Below, in pieces: positions 8,534-15,676 of a DNA stretch of 22,109 nt. The notes beneath the pieces were generated by a model that worked only from the letters and a program-made list of their open reading frames with translations, made no database searches and was not told the origin of the DNA. The stretch comes from Burkholderiaceae bacterium (GTDB lineage Bacteria; Pseudomonadota; Gammaproteobacteria; Burkholderiales; Burkholderiaceae_C). Location: assembly GCA_031276435.1 (NCBI GenBank), contig JAISNB010000124.1, forward strand, positions 1-22,109, written 5' to 3'. The translations under genes and the position numbers were made by a program. How positions within the stretch are numbered: position 1 is the first letter of the stretch; the number at the start of each line of letters is the position of its first letter.

Positions 8534-9481
8534 ATGACGCAATCACTTCACATCACCATCGCCACGCGCGAAAGCCGTCTGGCCCTGTGGCAGGCCGGGC
8601 ACGTGCGCGCCTTGTTGCAGGCAAGGGGCCACACGGTTGACTTGCTGGGCATGACCACGCGCGGCGACCAGATTCTGGACCGCACGCTCTCCAAAGTGGG
8701 CGGCAAGGGCTTGTTCGTCAAGGAGCTGGAAAGCGCGCTGGAAGAAGGCCGCGCCGATGTCGCGGTGCATTCGCTCAAGGACGTTCCCATGGATTTGCCC
8801 GCTGGCTTCACGCTGGCCTGCGTGATGGCGCGCGAAGACCCGCGCGACGCCTGGGTGTCGGCGCAATGCGCCTGCCCAGAAGCCTTGCCGCCCGGCGCCG
8901 TGGTGGGCACATCCAGCCTGAGACGCCTGGTTTTGCTGCGTGATGCGCTCTTGAAATTGAAGCGCGCCGATGTGCGCATCGAGCCTTTGCGCGGCAACCT
9001 CGACACCCGGCTGCGCAAACTGGACGAAGGGCAGTACGCCGCCATCGTGCTGGCAGCCGCCGGTCTCAAGCGCCTGGGCCTGGACGCGCGCATCAGGCAC
9101 CTGTTTGAAGTCGATCAAATGCTGCCCGCCGCGGGGCAGGGCGCGCTGGGGCTGGAAATTTGTGCCAACCGGCCTGAATTGGCGCGGGCGCTGGCACCGC
9201 TGGCCAACGCGGCCACCACGCTGGCCACCGAGGCCGAGCGCGCCGTCAGCCGCGCCATGGGCGGCAGTTGCTCCATGCCGCTGGCCGCGCATGCGCGCTG
9301 GGATGGCGAGCATCTGCATTTGCGCGCCGCCTGGGGCGATGCCGAAGCCGCCGCCACCGCCACTGCCACTGCCACGCCGCTGGTGCGCGCCGAAGCCCGT
9401 GGCGTGGTCAGTCACGCCGCGCAAGCGCGCGCGCTGGGCGAACACGTGGCCGCCCGGTTGCGCGCCGGTGGCGCGCGCTGA
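8534..9481 (+). CDS. hemC: Hydroxymethylbilane synthase (porphobilinogen deaminase)
   Basis: Cytosolic enzyme that joins four porphobilinogen units into hydroxymethylbilane in tetrapyrrole synthesis, 315 residues (usual length about 310). Visible signatures are IATRESRLALWQA at the N-terminus, GKGLFVKELE near 58-67, the catalytic Asp in HSLKDVP (about 83), and GTSSLRR near 125. The cofactor-attachment segment GGSCSMPLAAHA follows, with the dipyrromethane-binding Cys at about 246. The canonical residues after that Cys are usually E/Q-V-P, and here they are S-M-P. Near the C-terminus the gene has a small GCCACT repeat giving an Ala-Thr run (about residues 276-284), in a region that is normally variable. 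The ATG at 8534 is the family start. It is first in the hem cluster, 118 bases after the response-regulator gene. Confidence 0.96.
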   Translation: MTQSLHITIATRESRLALWQAGHVRALLQARGHTVDLLGMTTRGDQILDRTLSKVGGKGLFVKELESALEEGRADVAVHSLKDVPMDLPAGFTLACVMAREDPRDAWVSAQCACPEALPPGAVVGTSSLRRLVLLRDALLKLKRADVRIEPLRGNLDTRLRKLDEGQYAAIVLAAAGLKRLGLDARIRHLFEVDQMLPAAGQGALGLEICANRPELARALAPLANAATTLATEAERAVSRAMGGSCSMPLAAHARWDGEHLHLRAAWGDAEAAATATATATPLVRAEARGVVSHAAQARALGEHVAARLRAGGAR

Positions 9482-9498
9482 AATGGCGAGGCATTGTC

Positions 9499-10296
9499 AT
9501 GAGCGACGCCGCGCGCGTAATCGTCACCCGGGCGCAACCCGAGGCCAGCCGCTGGGTATCTGATCTGCGGGCCAGAGGCATTGCGGCGCTCGCGCTGCCG
9601 CTGCTGGAAATTGCCGATCCGCTGGACTGGACACCGGTTGATGCGGCGGCGCGGCAATTGGCGCAATACGCCGCCGTGATGTTTGTCAGCGGCAATGCCG
9701 CACGTTTTTTTTGCGGACGCATGGCCGCCCTTGGCCTGGACGTTGGCGCGCGGTGCGACCCGTTCCCCAGAGCCTGGACGCCCGGGCCGGGCACGGCCCG
9801 GGCGCTGCTGCGCCTGGGCTGGCCCGCAAGCCGCATCGACCAGCCGCCAGCAGACGCCCCCCGGTTTGACTCCGAATCCCTCTGGAGCGTGGTGCAAGCG
9901 CAGGTGGGCGCGGGCCGCCGCGTGCTCTTTGTGCGCGGCGCCGATGCGCGCGGCGCGGGCAGTGGCCGCGACTGGCTGGCTGACCGCGTGCAGCAAACCG
10001 GCGCGCAAATCACCCAGGTGCAGACCTATCGGCGCATGCTGCCGCACTGCACGCCCGCCACGCGCGCGCTGGCCGCTCAGGCGCTTGGCGACGGCAGCAT
10101 CTGGCTTTTGAGCAGCGCCGAAGCCGTCGCCAACCTGCGGCAATGGCTGGGCGCGGCAACGCCGCTGGCGCCAGCGCGTGCGCTGGCAACCCACCCGCGC
10201 ATTGCGCTGGCCGCGCGGCAGGCTGGTTTTGGGCAGGTGGGCCAATGCGCGCCGCAACTCGACGCGGTAGAGCGATCGATAAAATCCGCCCCATGA
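9499..10296 (+). CDS. hemD: Uroporphyrinogen-III synthase
   Basis: Cyclises hydroxymethylbilane with inversion of ring D to give uroporphyrinogen III, the step after HemC. The protein is 265 residues, and sequence conservation in HemD is low. The call rests on the N-terminal IVTRAQPEASRWVSDLRARG, the LPLLEI motif, the MFVSGNAARFF segment and the second-domain RVLFVRGADARG. It rests as well on its position directly after hemC. ATG 9499 has GGCGAGG seven bases upstream; an in-frame upstream ATG would overlap hemC by over 200 bases and encode nothing HemD-like. The stop overlaps the next ATG by four bases (ATGA at 10293-10296), so hemX translation is coupled. Confidence 0.92.
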   Translation: MSDAARVIVTRAQPEASRWVSDLRARGIAALALPLLEIADPLDWTPVDAAARQLAQYAAVMFVSGNAARFFCGRMAALGLDVGARCDPFPRAWTPGPGTARALLRLGWPASRIDQPPADAPRFDSESLWSVVQAQVGAGRRVLFVRGADARGAGSGRDWLADRVQQTGAQITQVQTYRRMLPHCTPATRALAAQALGDGSIWLLSSAEAVANLRQWLGAATPLAPARALATHPRIALAARQAGFGQVGQCAPQLDAVERSIKSAP

Positions 10297-11447
10297 CCGA
10301 GCCTACGCCCAAGCCGCCGCCAGAGGCCGACGCGCCACTGGCCGAAACCGGCGCCGCGCCAGCGCCCTCCGAGGCGCTGGCAAGCGCGCCGCCGCTCCTG
10401 GCGCAGCCCGCGCTGCCTGCCACGTCGCCAGCCAGCGTGGCAACGTGGCTCAACCGGGCTGGCTGGAGCGTGGCCGCCCTGGCACTGGTTTGCAGCCTGC
10501 TCGTATGGCAGCGCCTTGCTACCATCCAGTCGCAACTGGCACGGCAAACCGCCGACTCCAGCGCGCTGGCCGTCGAAGCCAGCACCCTGGCGCGCAAGGC
10601 CGAAGACACCGTGCAATCCACCGCCGCCAAAGTCGCGCTGCTCGACGCCCAACTGCGCGAGCTGGCCGCCTACCGCGCGCAGCTTGAGGACGTGGTGCGC
10701 AGCGTGGTGCGCGTGCGCGACGAAAACCTGGCCACCGATCTGGAAACCGCGTTGCGCCTGGCACAAGACCAGGCGCAGCTAACGGGCAGCATCGAGCCGC
10801 TGCTGGCCGCCTTGCGCACCGCCGAGCAGCGCGTGCGCAACTCGGGCGATCCGCGGCTTGCACCCGTGGGCGTGGCCGCCGAGCGCGACGCCGAGCGCGT
10901 GCGCGCTGCCAGCGTGCCCGACGTGGCCGGGCTGCTGGCGCGCATAGACCAACTGGTGCGCGACGTGGACGAACTGCCCGCCGCCAACAGCGTGGGCCAA
11001 GTGGCGCGCGCGCTGCCCGAAACCCCGGCTGCCGCCGCCGCGCAAACCAGCGCGCGGCAAGGCTGGTGGTCGCGCGCGTGGACGGCCATCAGCGGCCAGG
11101 CGCGCGATCTGGTGCGCGTGGCCCGCATCGACCAGCCCGAAGCCAGCATGCTCGCGCCCGAACAGGTGTTCTTCCTGCGCGAAAACCTCAAACTGCGCCT
11201 GCAATGCGCCCGGCTGGCGCTGCTGGCGCGCCAGTACGAATCCGCGCGCGCCGACCTGGCCGCCGCCGCTGTCACGACGGGGCGCTACTTTGACCCCGCC
11301 GCGCGCCGCACGCAAGCCTTTGCCAACCTGTTGCAGCAAGTGCAAAGCCTGACCCGCGCCGCCGACGTGCCGCGCGCCAGCGACACGCTGGCCGCGCTGA
11401 CCCGGCTCAACGCCGCGCAAGCCAGCGCCGCGGGCGGCGGCAAATGA
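10293..11447 (+). CDS. hemX: HemX-like membrane-anchored protein of the hem cluster
   Basis: Single-pass inner-membrane protein of 384 residues, annotated in proteobacteria as HemX or putative uroporphyrinogen-III C-methyltransferase-like; no methyltransferase motif is visible and its biochemical role is not established. The cytosolic N-terminus (about 1-50) is Pro/Ala/Glu-rich and low in complexity. A TM helix follows (about 54-72, WSVAALALVCSLLVW), then a predicted coiled-coil (about 76-135, many Gln, Ala and Leu) and an Ala-rich helical periplasmic domain containing PEQVFFLRENLKLRLQCARLALLARQY (motif quoted in two overlapping parts: PEQVFFLRENLKL and KLRLQCARLALLARQY). It overlaps hemD by four bases and precedes hemY by 18 bases. 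Confidence 0.88.
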   Translation: MTEPTPKPPPEADAPLAETGAAPAPSEALASAPPLLAQPALPATSPASVATWLNRAGWSVAALALVCSLLVWQRLATIQSQLARQTADSSALAVEASTLARKAEDTVQSTAAKVALLDAQLRELAAYRAQLEDVVRSVVRVRDENLATDLETALRLAQDQAQLTGSIEPLLAALRTAEQRVRNSGDPRLAPVGVAAERDAERVRAASVPDVAGLLARIDQLVRDVDELPAANSVGQVARALPETPAAAAAQTSARQGWWSRAWTAISGQARDLVRVARIDQPEASMLAPEQVFFLRENLKLRLQCARLALLARQYESARADLAAAAVTTGRYFDPAARRTQAFANLLQQVQSLTRAADVPRASDTLAALTRLNAAQASAAGGGK

Positions 11448-11465
11448 GCAGGGCATAGTCACCCC

Positions 11466-12776
11466 ATGCGCGCCGTTGTCTGGCTGGTCATCCTGTTTGC
11501 GCTGGCGGTGGCGCTGGCTTTGTTTGCGGGCGACAACCAAAGCACCGTCACACTGTTCTGGCCGCCGCATCGTGTGGACTTGTCGCTCAACCTCGCGCTG
11601 ATCTTGCTGGCGGGCCTGTTTGCGCTGGTGTATCTGGCGCTGAGAACCTGGGCCATCCTGTTCGATCTGCCGCGCCAGGCGCGCCGCTGGCGCGAGCAGC
11701 AGCGCGAGCGGGCCGCCCACGCGCAATTGCTGGACGCGCTGATCCAGCTTCTGGCCGGGCGCTACCTGCGCGCGCGTAAAGCCGCCGAGAACGCGCTGGC
11801 GCGCAGCGGCAGCGTTGCCACAGAGCACAACGCCAGCCTGCGCGCACTGGCGCACCTGATCGCAAGCGAAAGCGCGCACGCCCTGCAAAACCCGGCCTTG
11901 CGCGAAGTGCAATGGCGTCTGGCACAGGCCGAAGCCAGCGCCGCAACGGGCCAGGGCGCTTGCGAATTGCGCGAAGGCCTGCTGCTGCGTGCGGCCCATT
12001 GGGCGCTGCAAGAACAAGACCCGCAGACCGCCCTGGCGCGGCTGGAAGAGTTGCCGCAAGGCGCGGCGCGGCGCACGCTGGCGCTGCGCGAGCGGCTCAA
12101 AGCCGCGCACCTTGCTGGCCGCAACGCGCAGGCGCTGGAAACCGCACGCCTGCTGGGCAAGCACCGCGCGCTCTCACCTGAGGCGGCGCGCAGCCTCAGG
12201 CGCGGCCTCATCGCCGAGTTGCTGACCGACGCCGTGGATGCCGCTCAGCTTGCGCTCATCTGGAACGGCCTGAACGCCGCCGAACGCGCATCGCCCGATC
12301 TGGCCGTGCGCGCCGCGCAGCGGCTGATCGCGCTGGACGGCGCGTCGGCGCAGGCGTGCGCTTGGCTTCGCCCCGCGTGGGATGCCATGCTCAGCCAGCC
12401 CGAGCAAATGTCGCCCGCGTTGCGCGCCATGCTGGCCGAAACCGTGCTGGCCGCCATGGCGCGCGCGCGCGCCGAAGAAGCCGCTGCTGGCAAAGCCGAC
12501 GGCAGCAGCAGCGGCAGCGGGCGCGACTGGCTGGCGCGCATCGAGCAGGCGCAGCAAGCCTGGCCGCTGGACGCCAGCTTGCAATACCTTTGCGGCATGG
12601 CCTGCATGCACTGCCAGCTTTGGGGCCGCGCGCAATACCTGCTGGCCGAAGCGGCGGAAAACGCCAGCGAGCCTGCGCTGCGCCGCAATGCTTGGCGCGC
12701 GCTGGCGCAAATGGCCGAGCAGCGCGGCGATGCCCAGGCTGCGGCGCGCGCCTGGCGGCAGGCCGCGCTGGTGTGA
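11466..12776 (+). CDS. hemY: HemY-like TPR membrane protein
   Basis: Protein of 436 residues with the HemY N-terminal signature: a first TM helix (about 3-21), the segment GDNQSTVTLFWPPHRVDLSLN, and a second TM helix (about 43-62). The rest is Ala-rich alpha-helical, with tetratricopeptide-type repeats: RYLRARKAAENALARSG near 99, NPALREVQWRLAQAEAS near 143, and QAAARAWRQAAL at the end. This is the gram-negative HemY of the hemCDXY operon, not the unrelated protoporphyrinogen oxidase of Bacillus. It is thought to scaffold late haem-synthesis steps or envelope complexes; no catalytic motif is seen. ATG 11466 is 18 bases after hemX without a strong Shine-Dalgarno. No U-tract terminator is seen after the stop; repeats begin about 80 bases downstream. 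Confidence 0.9.
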   Translation: MRAVVWLVILFALAVALALFAGDNQSTVTLFWPPHRVDLSLNLALILLAGLFALVYLALRTWAILFDLPRQARRWREQQRERAAHAQLLDALIQLLAGRYLRARKAAENALARSGSVATEHNASLRALAHLIASESAHALQNPALREVQWRLAQAEASAATGQGACELREGLLLRAAHWALQEQDPQTALARLEELPQGAARRTLALRERLKAAHLAGRNAQALETARLLGKHRALSPEAARSLRRGLIAELLTDAVDAAQLALIWNGLNAAERASPDLAVRAAQRLIALDGASAQACAWLRPAWDAMLSQPEQMSPALRAMLAETVLAAMARARAEEAAAGKADGSSSGSGRDWLARIEQAQQAWPLDASLQYLCGMACMHCQLWGRAQYLLAEAAENASEPALRRNAWRALAQMAEQRGDAQAAARAWRQAALV

Positions 12777-12853
12777 AGCACATAGGCATCTACACAGCAG
12801 GAGGGTTCGGGAAAGCGGACAGTGATTTTTTCCGTAAACCCAAAAATGCTCGG

Positions 12854-12887
12854 CATTGTGAGTGCCCGCAGGGCACGTGGCAATCCA
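12854..12887 (-). repeat. Family-B interspersed repeat, copy 1
   Basis: Reads CATTGTGAGTGCCCGC then AGGGCACGTGGCAATCCA. It is nearly identical, in the opposite orientation, to copy 8 at 21938-21973, some 9 kb away. The inner GTGCCCGCAGGGCAC is a perfect hairpin around a short loop. Confidence 0.8.
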
Positions 12888-12925
12888 CTACCACTCCCAC
12901 GCGCGCGCAAGTGAACCTATTCATT

Positions 12926-12962
12926 CCCTCCCCCCTTTTGGGGAGAGGGTCAGGGTGAGGGG
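12926..12962. repeat. Family-A palindromic repeat, copy 1
   Basis: CCCTCCCCCC, loop TTTT, then GGGGAGAGGGTCAGGGTGAG. It shares the trailing CAGGGTGAGGGG with copy 6 at 13650-13690 and can fold as a C-rich/G-rich hairpin. Confidence 0.75.
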
Positions 12963-12992
12963 ATTTTCAGTGCATCGCAAATGAAAACTGTA

Positions 12993-13024
12993 TGGATTGC
13001 CGCGTCGCACTCCTTGCAATGACG
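12993..13024 (+). repeat. Family-B interspersed repeat, copy 2
   Basis: TGGATTGCCGCGTCGCACTC followed by CTTGCAATGACG; the outer conserved ends match the family, and the core palindrome is degenerate. It starts the duplicated linker GTAAGCTGTGCTTGCATTG. Confidence 0.7.
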
Positions 13025-13068
13025 ACGTAAGCTGTGCTTGCATTGACGAGACGCTCGCCACAGGAATG

Positions 13069-13105
13069 CCCCTCTCCCTAACCCTCCCCCCGCAGGGGGA
13101 GGGAA
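13069..13105. repeat. Family-A palindromic repeat, copy 2
   Basis: CCCCTCTCCCTAACCC, then the hairpin CCCTCCCCCCGCAGGGGGAG with GGAA after it. It and the about 35 bases that follow are duplicated at copy 4 (13435 onwards). Confidence 0.75.
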
Positions 13106-13180
13106 TCCAAGAATTGCCATCGTCCTCTCTATTATTTTCCCTCGTAACCTTGGGAAAACGGAGGTGCACTTGCATTTCTC

Positions 13181-13216
13181 GCCCTCGCCCCTTTAGGGGG
13201 ATAGGGATGGGGTGAG
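13181..13216. repeat. Family-A palindromic repeat, copy 3 (degenerate)
   Basis: GCCCTCGCCCCTTTAGGGGG followed by ATAGGGATGGGGTGAG. The stem is interrupted by mismatches but the pyrimidine/purine asymmetry and the GGGGTGAG end match the family. Confidence 0.6.
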
Positions 13217-13267
13217 TAGGATTTTTCAGTGCGTCACAAACGAAAAGGGTGTCAAATGAAAACCACA

Positions 13268-13302
13268 TGGATTGCCACAGGGCTAAAGCTCCTCGCAACG
13301 AC
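13268..13302 (+). repeat. Family-B interspersed repeat, copy 3
   Basis: TGGATTGCCACAGGGC, AAAGCT core, then CCTCGCAACGAC. It is preceded by ATGAAAACCACA, a leader also seen before copy 5 at 15541, and followed by the duplicated linker GTAAGCTGTGCTTGCATTG. Confidence 0.7.
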
Positions 13303-13357
13303 AAAGTAAGCTGTGCTTGCATTGGCGAGACGCTTGTCCCAGAAAAACCTATTTCTC

Positions 13358-13391
13358 GTCATTGAGAGCGCCGCAGGCGCGTGGCAATCCA
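13358..13391 (-). repeat. Family-B interspersed repeat, copy 4
   Basis: GTCATTGAGAGCGCCGCAGG followed by CGCGTGGCAATCCA, with core palindrome GCGCCGCAGGCGC. Orientation is minus relative to GGATTGCC...CAATGAC. Confidence 0.75.
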
Positions 13392-13434
13392 CTGTTTCCA
13401 TCCATCTATTCATCCTCGCCGCCTTTGGAGAAGG

Positions 13435-13471
13435 CCCCTCTCCCTAACCCTCCCCCCGCGGGGGGAGGGAA
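13435..13471. repeat. Family-A palindromic repeat, copy 4
   Basis: CCCCTCTCCCTAACCC then CCCTCCCCCCGCGGGGGGAG with GGAA after it. It is near-identical to copy 2, including the downstream AAGAATTGCCACC and CCTCTCTATTATTTT linker, which indicates a segmental duplication. Confidence 0.75.
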
Positions 13472-13514
13472 TCTAAGAATTGCCACCGCCCTCTCTATTA
13501 TTTTCTTTCTCCCC

Positions 13515-13587
13515 CATCCTCACCCCCCGCCCTCTCCACAAGTGGGGAGGGACGCAAATTGCACCATCCCCTTTGGGAGGGATGGGG
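13515..13587. repeat. Family-A palindromic repeats, copies 5 and 5b
   Basis: CATCCTCACCCCCCGCCCTC, then TCCACAAGTGGGGAGGGA and CGCAAAT. The same order of blocks recurs at 15320-15365. A second, shorter hairpin, CCATCCC-CTTTG-GGAGGGATGG, follows directly at 13564-13587. Confidence 0.65.
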
Positions 13588-13649
13588 AGAGGTCGGAGGG
13601 GAAATGGACAGGGCGAATAACGGGATAGGTACGCCACGCCCAGATTCTT

Positions 13650-13690
13650 CCCCTCTCCCCCATTTATGGGGGAGAGGGCAGGGTGAGGGG
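13650..13690. repeat. Family-A palindromic repeat, copy 6, next to the surface-protein stop
   Basis: CCCTCTCCCCC and GGGGGAGAGGG form an 11-bp perfect stem around ATTTAT, followed by CAGGGTGAGGGG. It lies about 20 bases beyond the stop of the minus-strand gene at 13713. It has no T-run after it, so any effect would be as a 3'-end stabiliser or barrier rather than a classical terminator. Confidence 0.75.
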
Positions 13691-13712
13691 GTATTCCAAC
13701 CCCTGCAAACAT

Positions 13713-14645
13713 TCAATTCTTGAAACGGCTGCGCAGCGTGGGCAGGGTCAACAGCGCCAGCAACACCGCCAACACGCCCAATGTGCTTTGCCCCAATGTG
13801 GGCACAGGCAGCGCCAGTGCCTTGAGGGTTCTCGCGCTCTTGATGCGCACCTCGTGCTTGTTGGTCTCGTAGCCCGTATAGCCTTCAAAAGCCAGCTTGA
13901 AGGTTGTGGGCACCAGGCCATTTTGGGCCACAGTCAGCTCCAGCGCATCGATCACTTTGACAAAACCTGTGCCATCGTTGGGATTGATCTCCACCGTCAC
14001 GGTTGGAGGCACAGCAGATGAAGCCGGAGAAATGGTAATGCGCACCGTCCGCGCTGCTGCGGGTGTGACGGGCGAAATTTTCCCCAAAGTTGTTGCAAAG
14101 GCGCCAGTCGACAGTTGAACCGACTCCAACAACGGACGGTTAACGCTGCTCGCGCCTCTTACCACCACGCTCTGCGGCTTATGCCCGCAAGGGACATAGC
14201 ATGTGCCACTGGGGGAATGTGTTTGAGTCGAAAGACCGCCAAACTCATTCAGATAAATGCTCACATATCCCGTACCGCTGAGGCCATCACGCAGAATAAA
14301 CCCGATGTTATCGGCTCCGGTGCTGCTGCTGCCGTCATAAGTGGCGTAATCAAAAATGATTTCCAGCCCCTCCTCGGGCAAAAAAGGCGTCTTGTAAGTG
14401 GCCGATGCATTTTGATATTGCGCCACCTCAGTCAACCGCAGCCAGCCATCACTGCCTGGGCTGCTGGCGGTTAACTCAAGCGGTCGAATGCTCGTGATAT
14501 TCGTGACAGGATCTCTCTGCGAACCATAGAAGTCCCAACCAGGCGCAGTGGTGTAGCGAAAAGAATCCGCGTCTGTTTCTGTGATGGAGATGGCGGCGTG
14601 TGCAGGGGCTGTTCCCCAGGCCGCGCAGGCCATGGCCGCTGTCAT
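13713..14645 (-). CDS. Secreted IPTL-CTERM surface protein with probable L-type-lectin-like domain
   Basis: From ATG 14645 the protein has 310 residues. A hydrophobic stretch ending APAHA-AIS (cleavage near residue 17) is a signal peptide whose basic n-region would lie upstream (KSFRRLARAL), so the true start may be earlier. The ATA codon at 14678 sits where MKSFRRLARAL would begin. The body looks like a secreted beta-sandwich: GWLRLTEVAQYQNASATYKT (67-86), GLEIIFDYATY, GADNIGFILRDG (110-121) and the late FKLAFEGYTGYETNKHEVRI (249-268). That order resembles bacterial L-type-lectin-like domains, including the Gly-Ala-Asp metal-site strand and a Thr-Asn-x-His-Glu-x-Arg end. One Cys pair (149, 153) is present. 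The C-terminus VPTLGQSTLGVLAVLLALL plus a basic tail is an IPTL-CTERM sorting signal. A cognate sorting enzyme is not in the window. Lectin activity is inference. Confidence 0.78.
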   Translation of the reverse strand: MTAAMACAAWGTAPAHAAISITETDADSFRYTTAPGWDFYGSQRDPVTNITSIRPLELTASSPGSDGWLRLTEVAQYQNASATYKTPFLPEEGLEIIFDYATYDGSSSTGADNIGFILRDGLSGTGYVSIYLNEFGGLSTQTHSPSGTCYVPCGHKPQSVVVRGASSVNRPLLESVQLSTGAFATTLGKISPVTPAAARTVRITISPASSAVPPTVTVEINPNDGTGFVKVIDALELTVAQNGLVPTTFKLAFEGYTGYETNKHEVRIKSARTLKALALPVPTLGQSTLGVLAVLLALLTLPTLRSRFKN

Positions 14646-14708
14646 TAGCGCGCGGGCCAGTCTGCGGAAAGATTTTATATATTGGTTGTCAGCAGATTTT
14701 TTAAAAAT

Positions 14709-14717
14709 ATTATAACA
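14709..14717 (-). promoter_or_regulatory. Extended -10 promoter of the surface-protein gene
   Basis: The minus strand reads TGTTATAAT, a perfect TATAAT with the TGn extension, in an AT-rich stretch. It lies 13 bases downstream of the GCCGATT tract and about 65 bases before ATG 14645. A -35 hexamer at normal spacing would fall inside the tract (CAATCG at 17 bases) and matches poorly, as extended -10 promoters tolerate. The element also lies within an open frame, so this is a prediction. Confidence 0.6.
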
Positions 14718-14722
14718 AAATT

Positions 14723-14881
<159 letters not shown>

Positions 14882-14940
14882 GGGAACTGACTCCTGTCAA
14901 ATGAGTGCTATCAAGGTAAAAGAATCTGCTTGCTGCCTTT

Positions 14941-15240
14941 TGGGCGTTGCGCTAGCGCCTTGCCCGGATGAAGAGCATGGCTGACTGCTGTGCAACACCG
15001 CCAAGACCATCCGGACAGGGCGCTTGCCCGTCGCCGGGTTGGAACAAGATCGCAAACAGGTTCCCGGTGGATGCGCCTTCGGCCCTTTGCCGCTTCCTCA
15101 TGCGTCCTGTGTGTTGCGCTGCGTTGGGCAGCGCGGCAACAGGGAGCATGATTGGCGTCGGTTCGGGGCCAAGACACGCATGCCATGCTAGCAGCATTCC
15201 CGCGTTTTGCAACAGGCGGAGAGGCGCGAAAGTGTAAAAA
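14941..15240. other. Unidentified hairpin-rich non-coding block
   Basis: I recognise no gene or RNA family here. Open frames exist on both strands but have scattered Cys/Arg-rich sequence and no ribosome-binding sites. Inverted repeats include the palindrome GCGCTAGCGC (14949-14958), CCGGATG/CATCCGG (14964-14970 with 15008-15014), and GTTG-CGCTGC paired with GCAGCG-CGGCAAC (15113-15140). The block is more GC-rich than the AT-rich leader beside it. It could be a structured RNA, a degraded gene or a lineage repeat. Confidence 0.35.
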
Positions 15241-15319
15241 ACACGGAAAGTGTGAAATAGTTCTCTTTTTTGATGGCTTTTGGCGGGCATGTGTTGTTTT
15301 TTGCCAACCCTCTCTCGTC

Positions 15320-15365
15320 CCATCCTCTCCCCCGCCCCTCTCCGCAAGCGGAGAGGGGCGCAAAT
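15320..15365. repeat. Family-A palindromic repeat, copy 7
   Basis: CATCCTCTCCCCCG leads into a 13-bp perfect stem, CGCCCCTCTCCGC with GCGGAGAGGGGCG around AA (15333-15360), then CAAAT. The same block order (CATCCTC, C-run, hairpin, CGCAAAT) is at 13515-13560. Confidence 0.75.
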
Positions 15366-15456
15366 AAAATTCGTTGGCATACCACAGGCAGCGTGCTGTC
15401 CGTGCGGAAAGGAGAACACTTTACGATAAAAAAACGCTTGACAACAAACACGGTTG

Positions 15457-15500
15457 CTCTCTCGCCCCTGCCGGGGCACTCTCTCTCTAGAGGGAGAGAG
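15457..15500. repeat. Family-A-like palindromic repeat, copy 8
   Basis: GCCCCTGCCGGGGC is a hairpin, followed by ACTCTCTCTCTAGAGGGAGA and GAG, a second near-palindrome centred on CTAG. It has pyrimidine/purine asymmetry like the family but a diverged core. Confidence 0.5.
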
Positions 15501-15552
15501 TAAGGCAAGCATTGGTGCAAGCGGAAAGGTTGTTACCCAAATGAAAACCACA

Positions 15553-15588
15553 TGGATTGCCACGGGGCCAAAGCCCCACGCAATGACG
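15553..15588 (+). repeat. Family-B interspersed repeat, copy 5
   Basis: TGGATTGCCACGGGGC, core CAAAGCCCC, then ACGCAATGACG. It is preceded by ATGAAAACCACA, as is copy 3. The remainder of the gap to the ahpF stop (15589-15676) shows nothing recognisable. Confidence 0.75.
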
Positions 15589-15676
15589 CGCGTTTTGGGG
15601 CTTGCGGGAGAAATCGCCGCACACACTCCCTGCGCTGGTATGTGGGGTGATGCACGACGCGCGGGCGGCCAGTCGC

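Larger units (their letters stand above)
12777..13712. other. Gene-free repeat mosaic between hemY and the surface-protein gene
   Basis: No credible coding sequence is present; short open frames here lack family features and are built from the repeats. The block consists of family-A palindromes (pyrimidine-rich CCCTCTCCC... pairing with ...GGGAGAGGG) and family-B elements (GGATTGCCAC...CGCAATGAC), listed individually. Unique AT-richer linkers separate them. Two linkers are themselves duplicated. One starts GTAAGCTGTGCTTGCATTG at about 13026 and 13305. The other is AAGAATTGCCA(T/C)CG followed by CCTCTCTATTATTTT, at about 13109 and 13475. The region probably grew by duplication of composite units and may act as a transcription or exonuclease barrier. 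Confidence 0.8.

Noticed and set aside
9340..9385. Hypervariable repeat in hemC (Ala-Thr codons)
   Set aside because: Only three imperfect GCCACT units in an essential, in-frame, C-terminal variable segment; too short for a contingency locus.
9268..9498. Upstream in-frame extension of hemD
   Set aside because: It would overlap hemC by over 200 bases and encodes low-complexity Arg/Ala sequence; ATG 9499 has a good ribosome-binding site.
13650..13690. Classical intrinsic terminator of the surface-protein gene
   Set aside because: The hairpin is strong, but no T-run follows on the minus strand and it belongs to a dispersed repeat family.
14911..15363. Minus-strand open frame of 150 codons in the orphan block
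   Set aside because: It starts within a family-A hairpin, its composition is Arg/Pro/Cys scatter, and it has no ribosome-binding site or recognisable domain.
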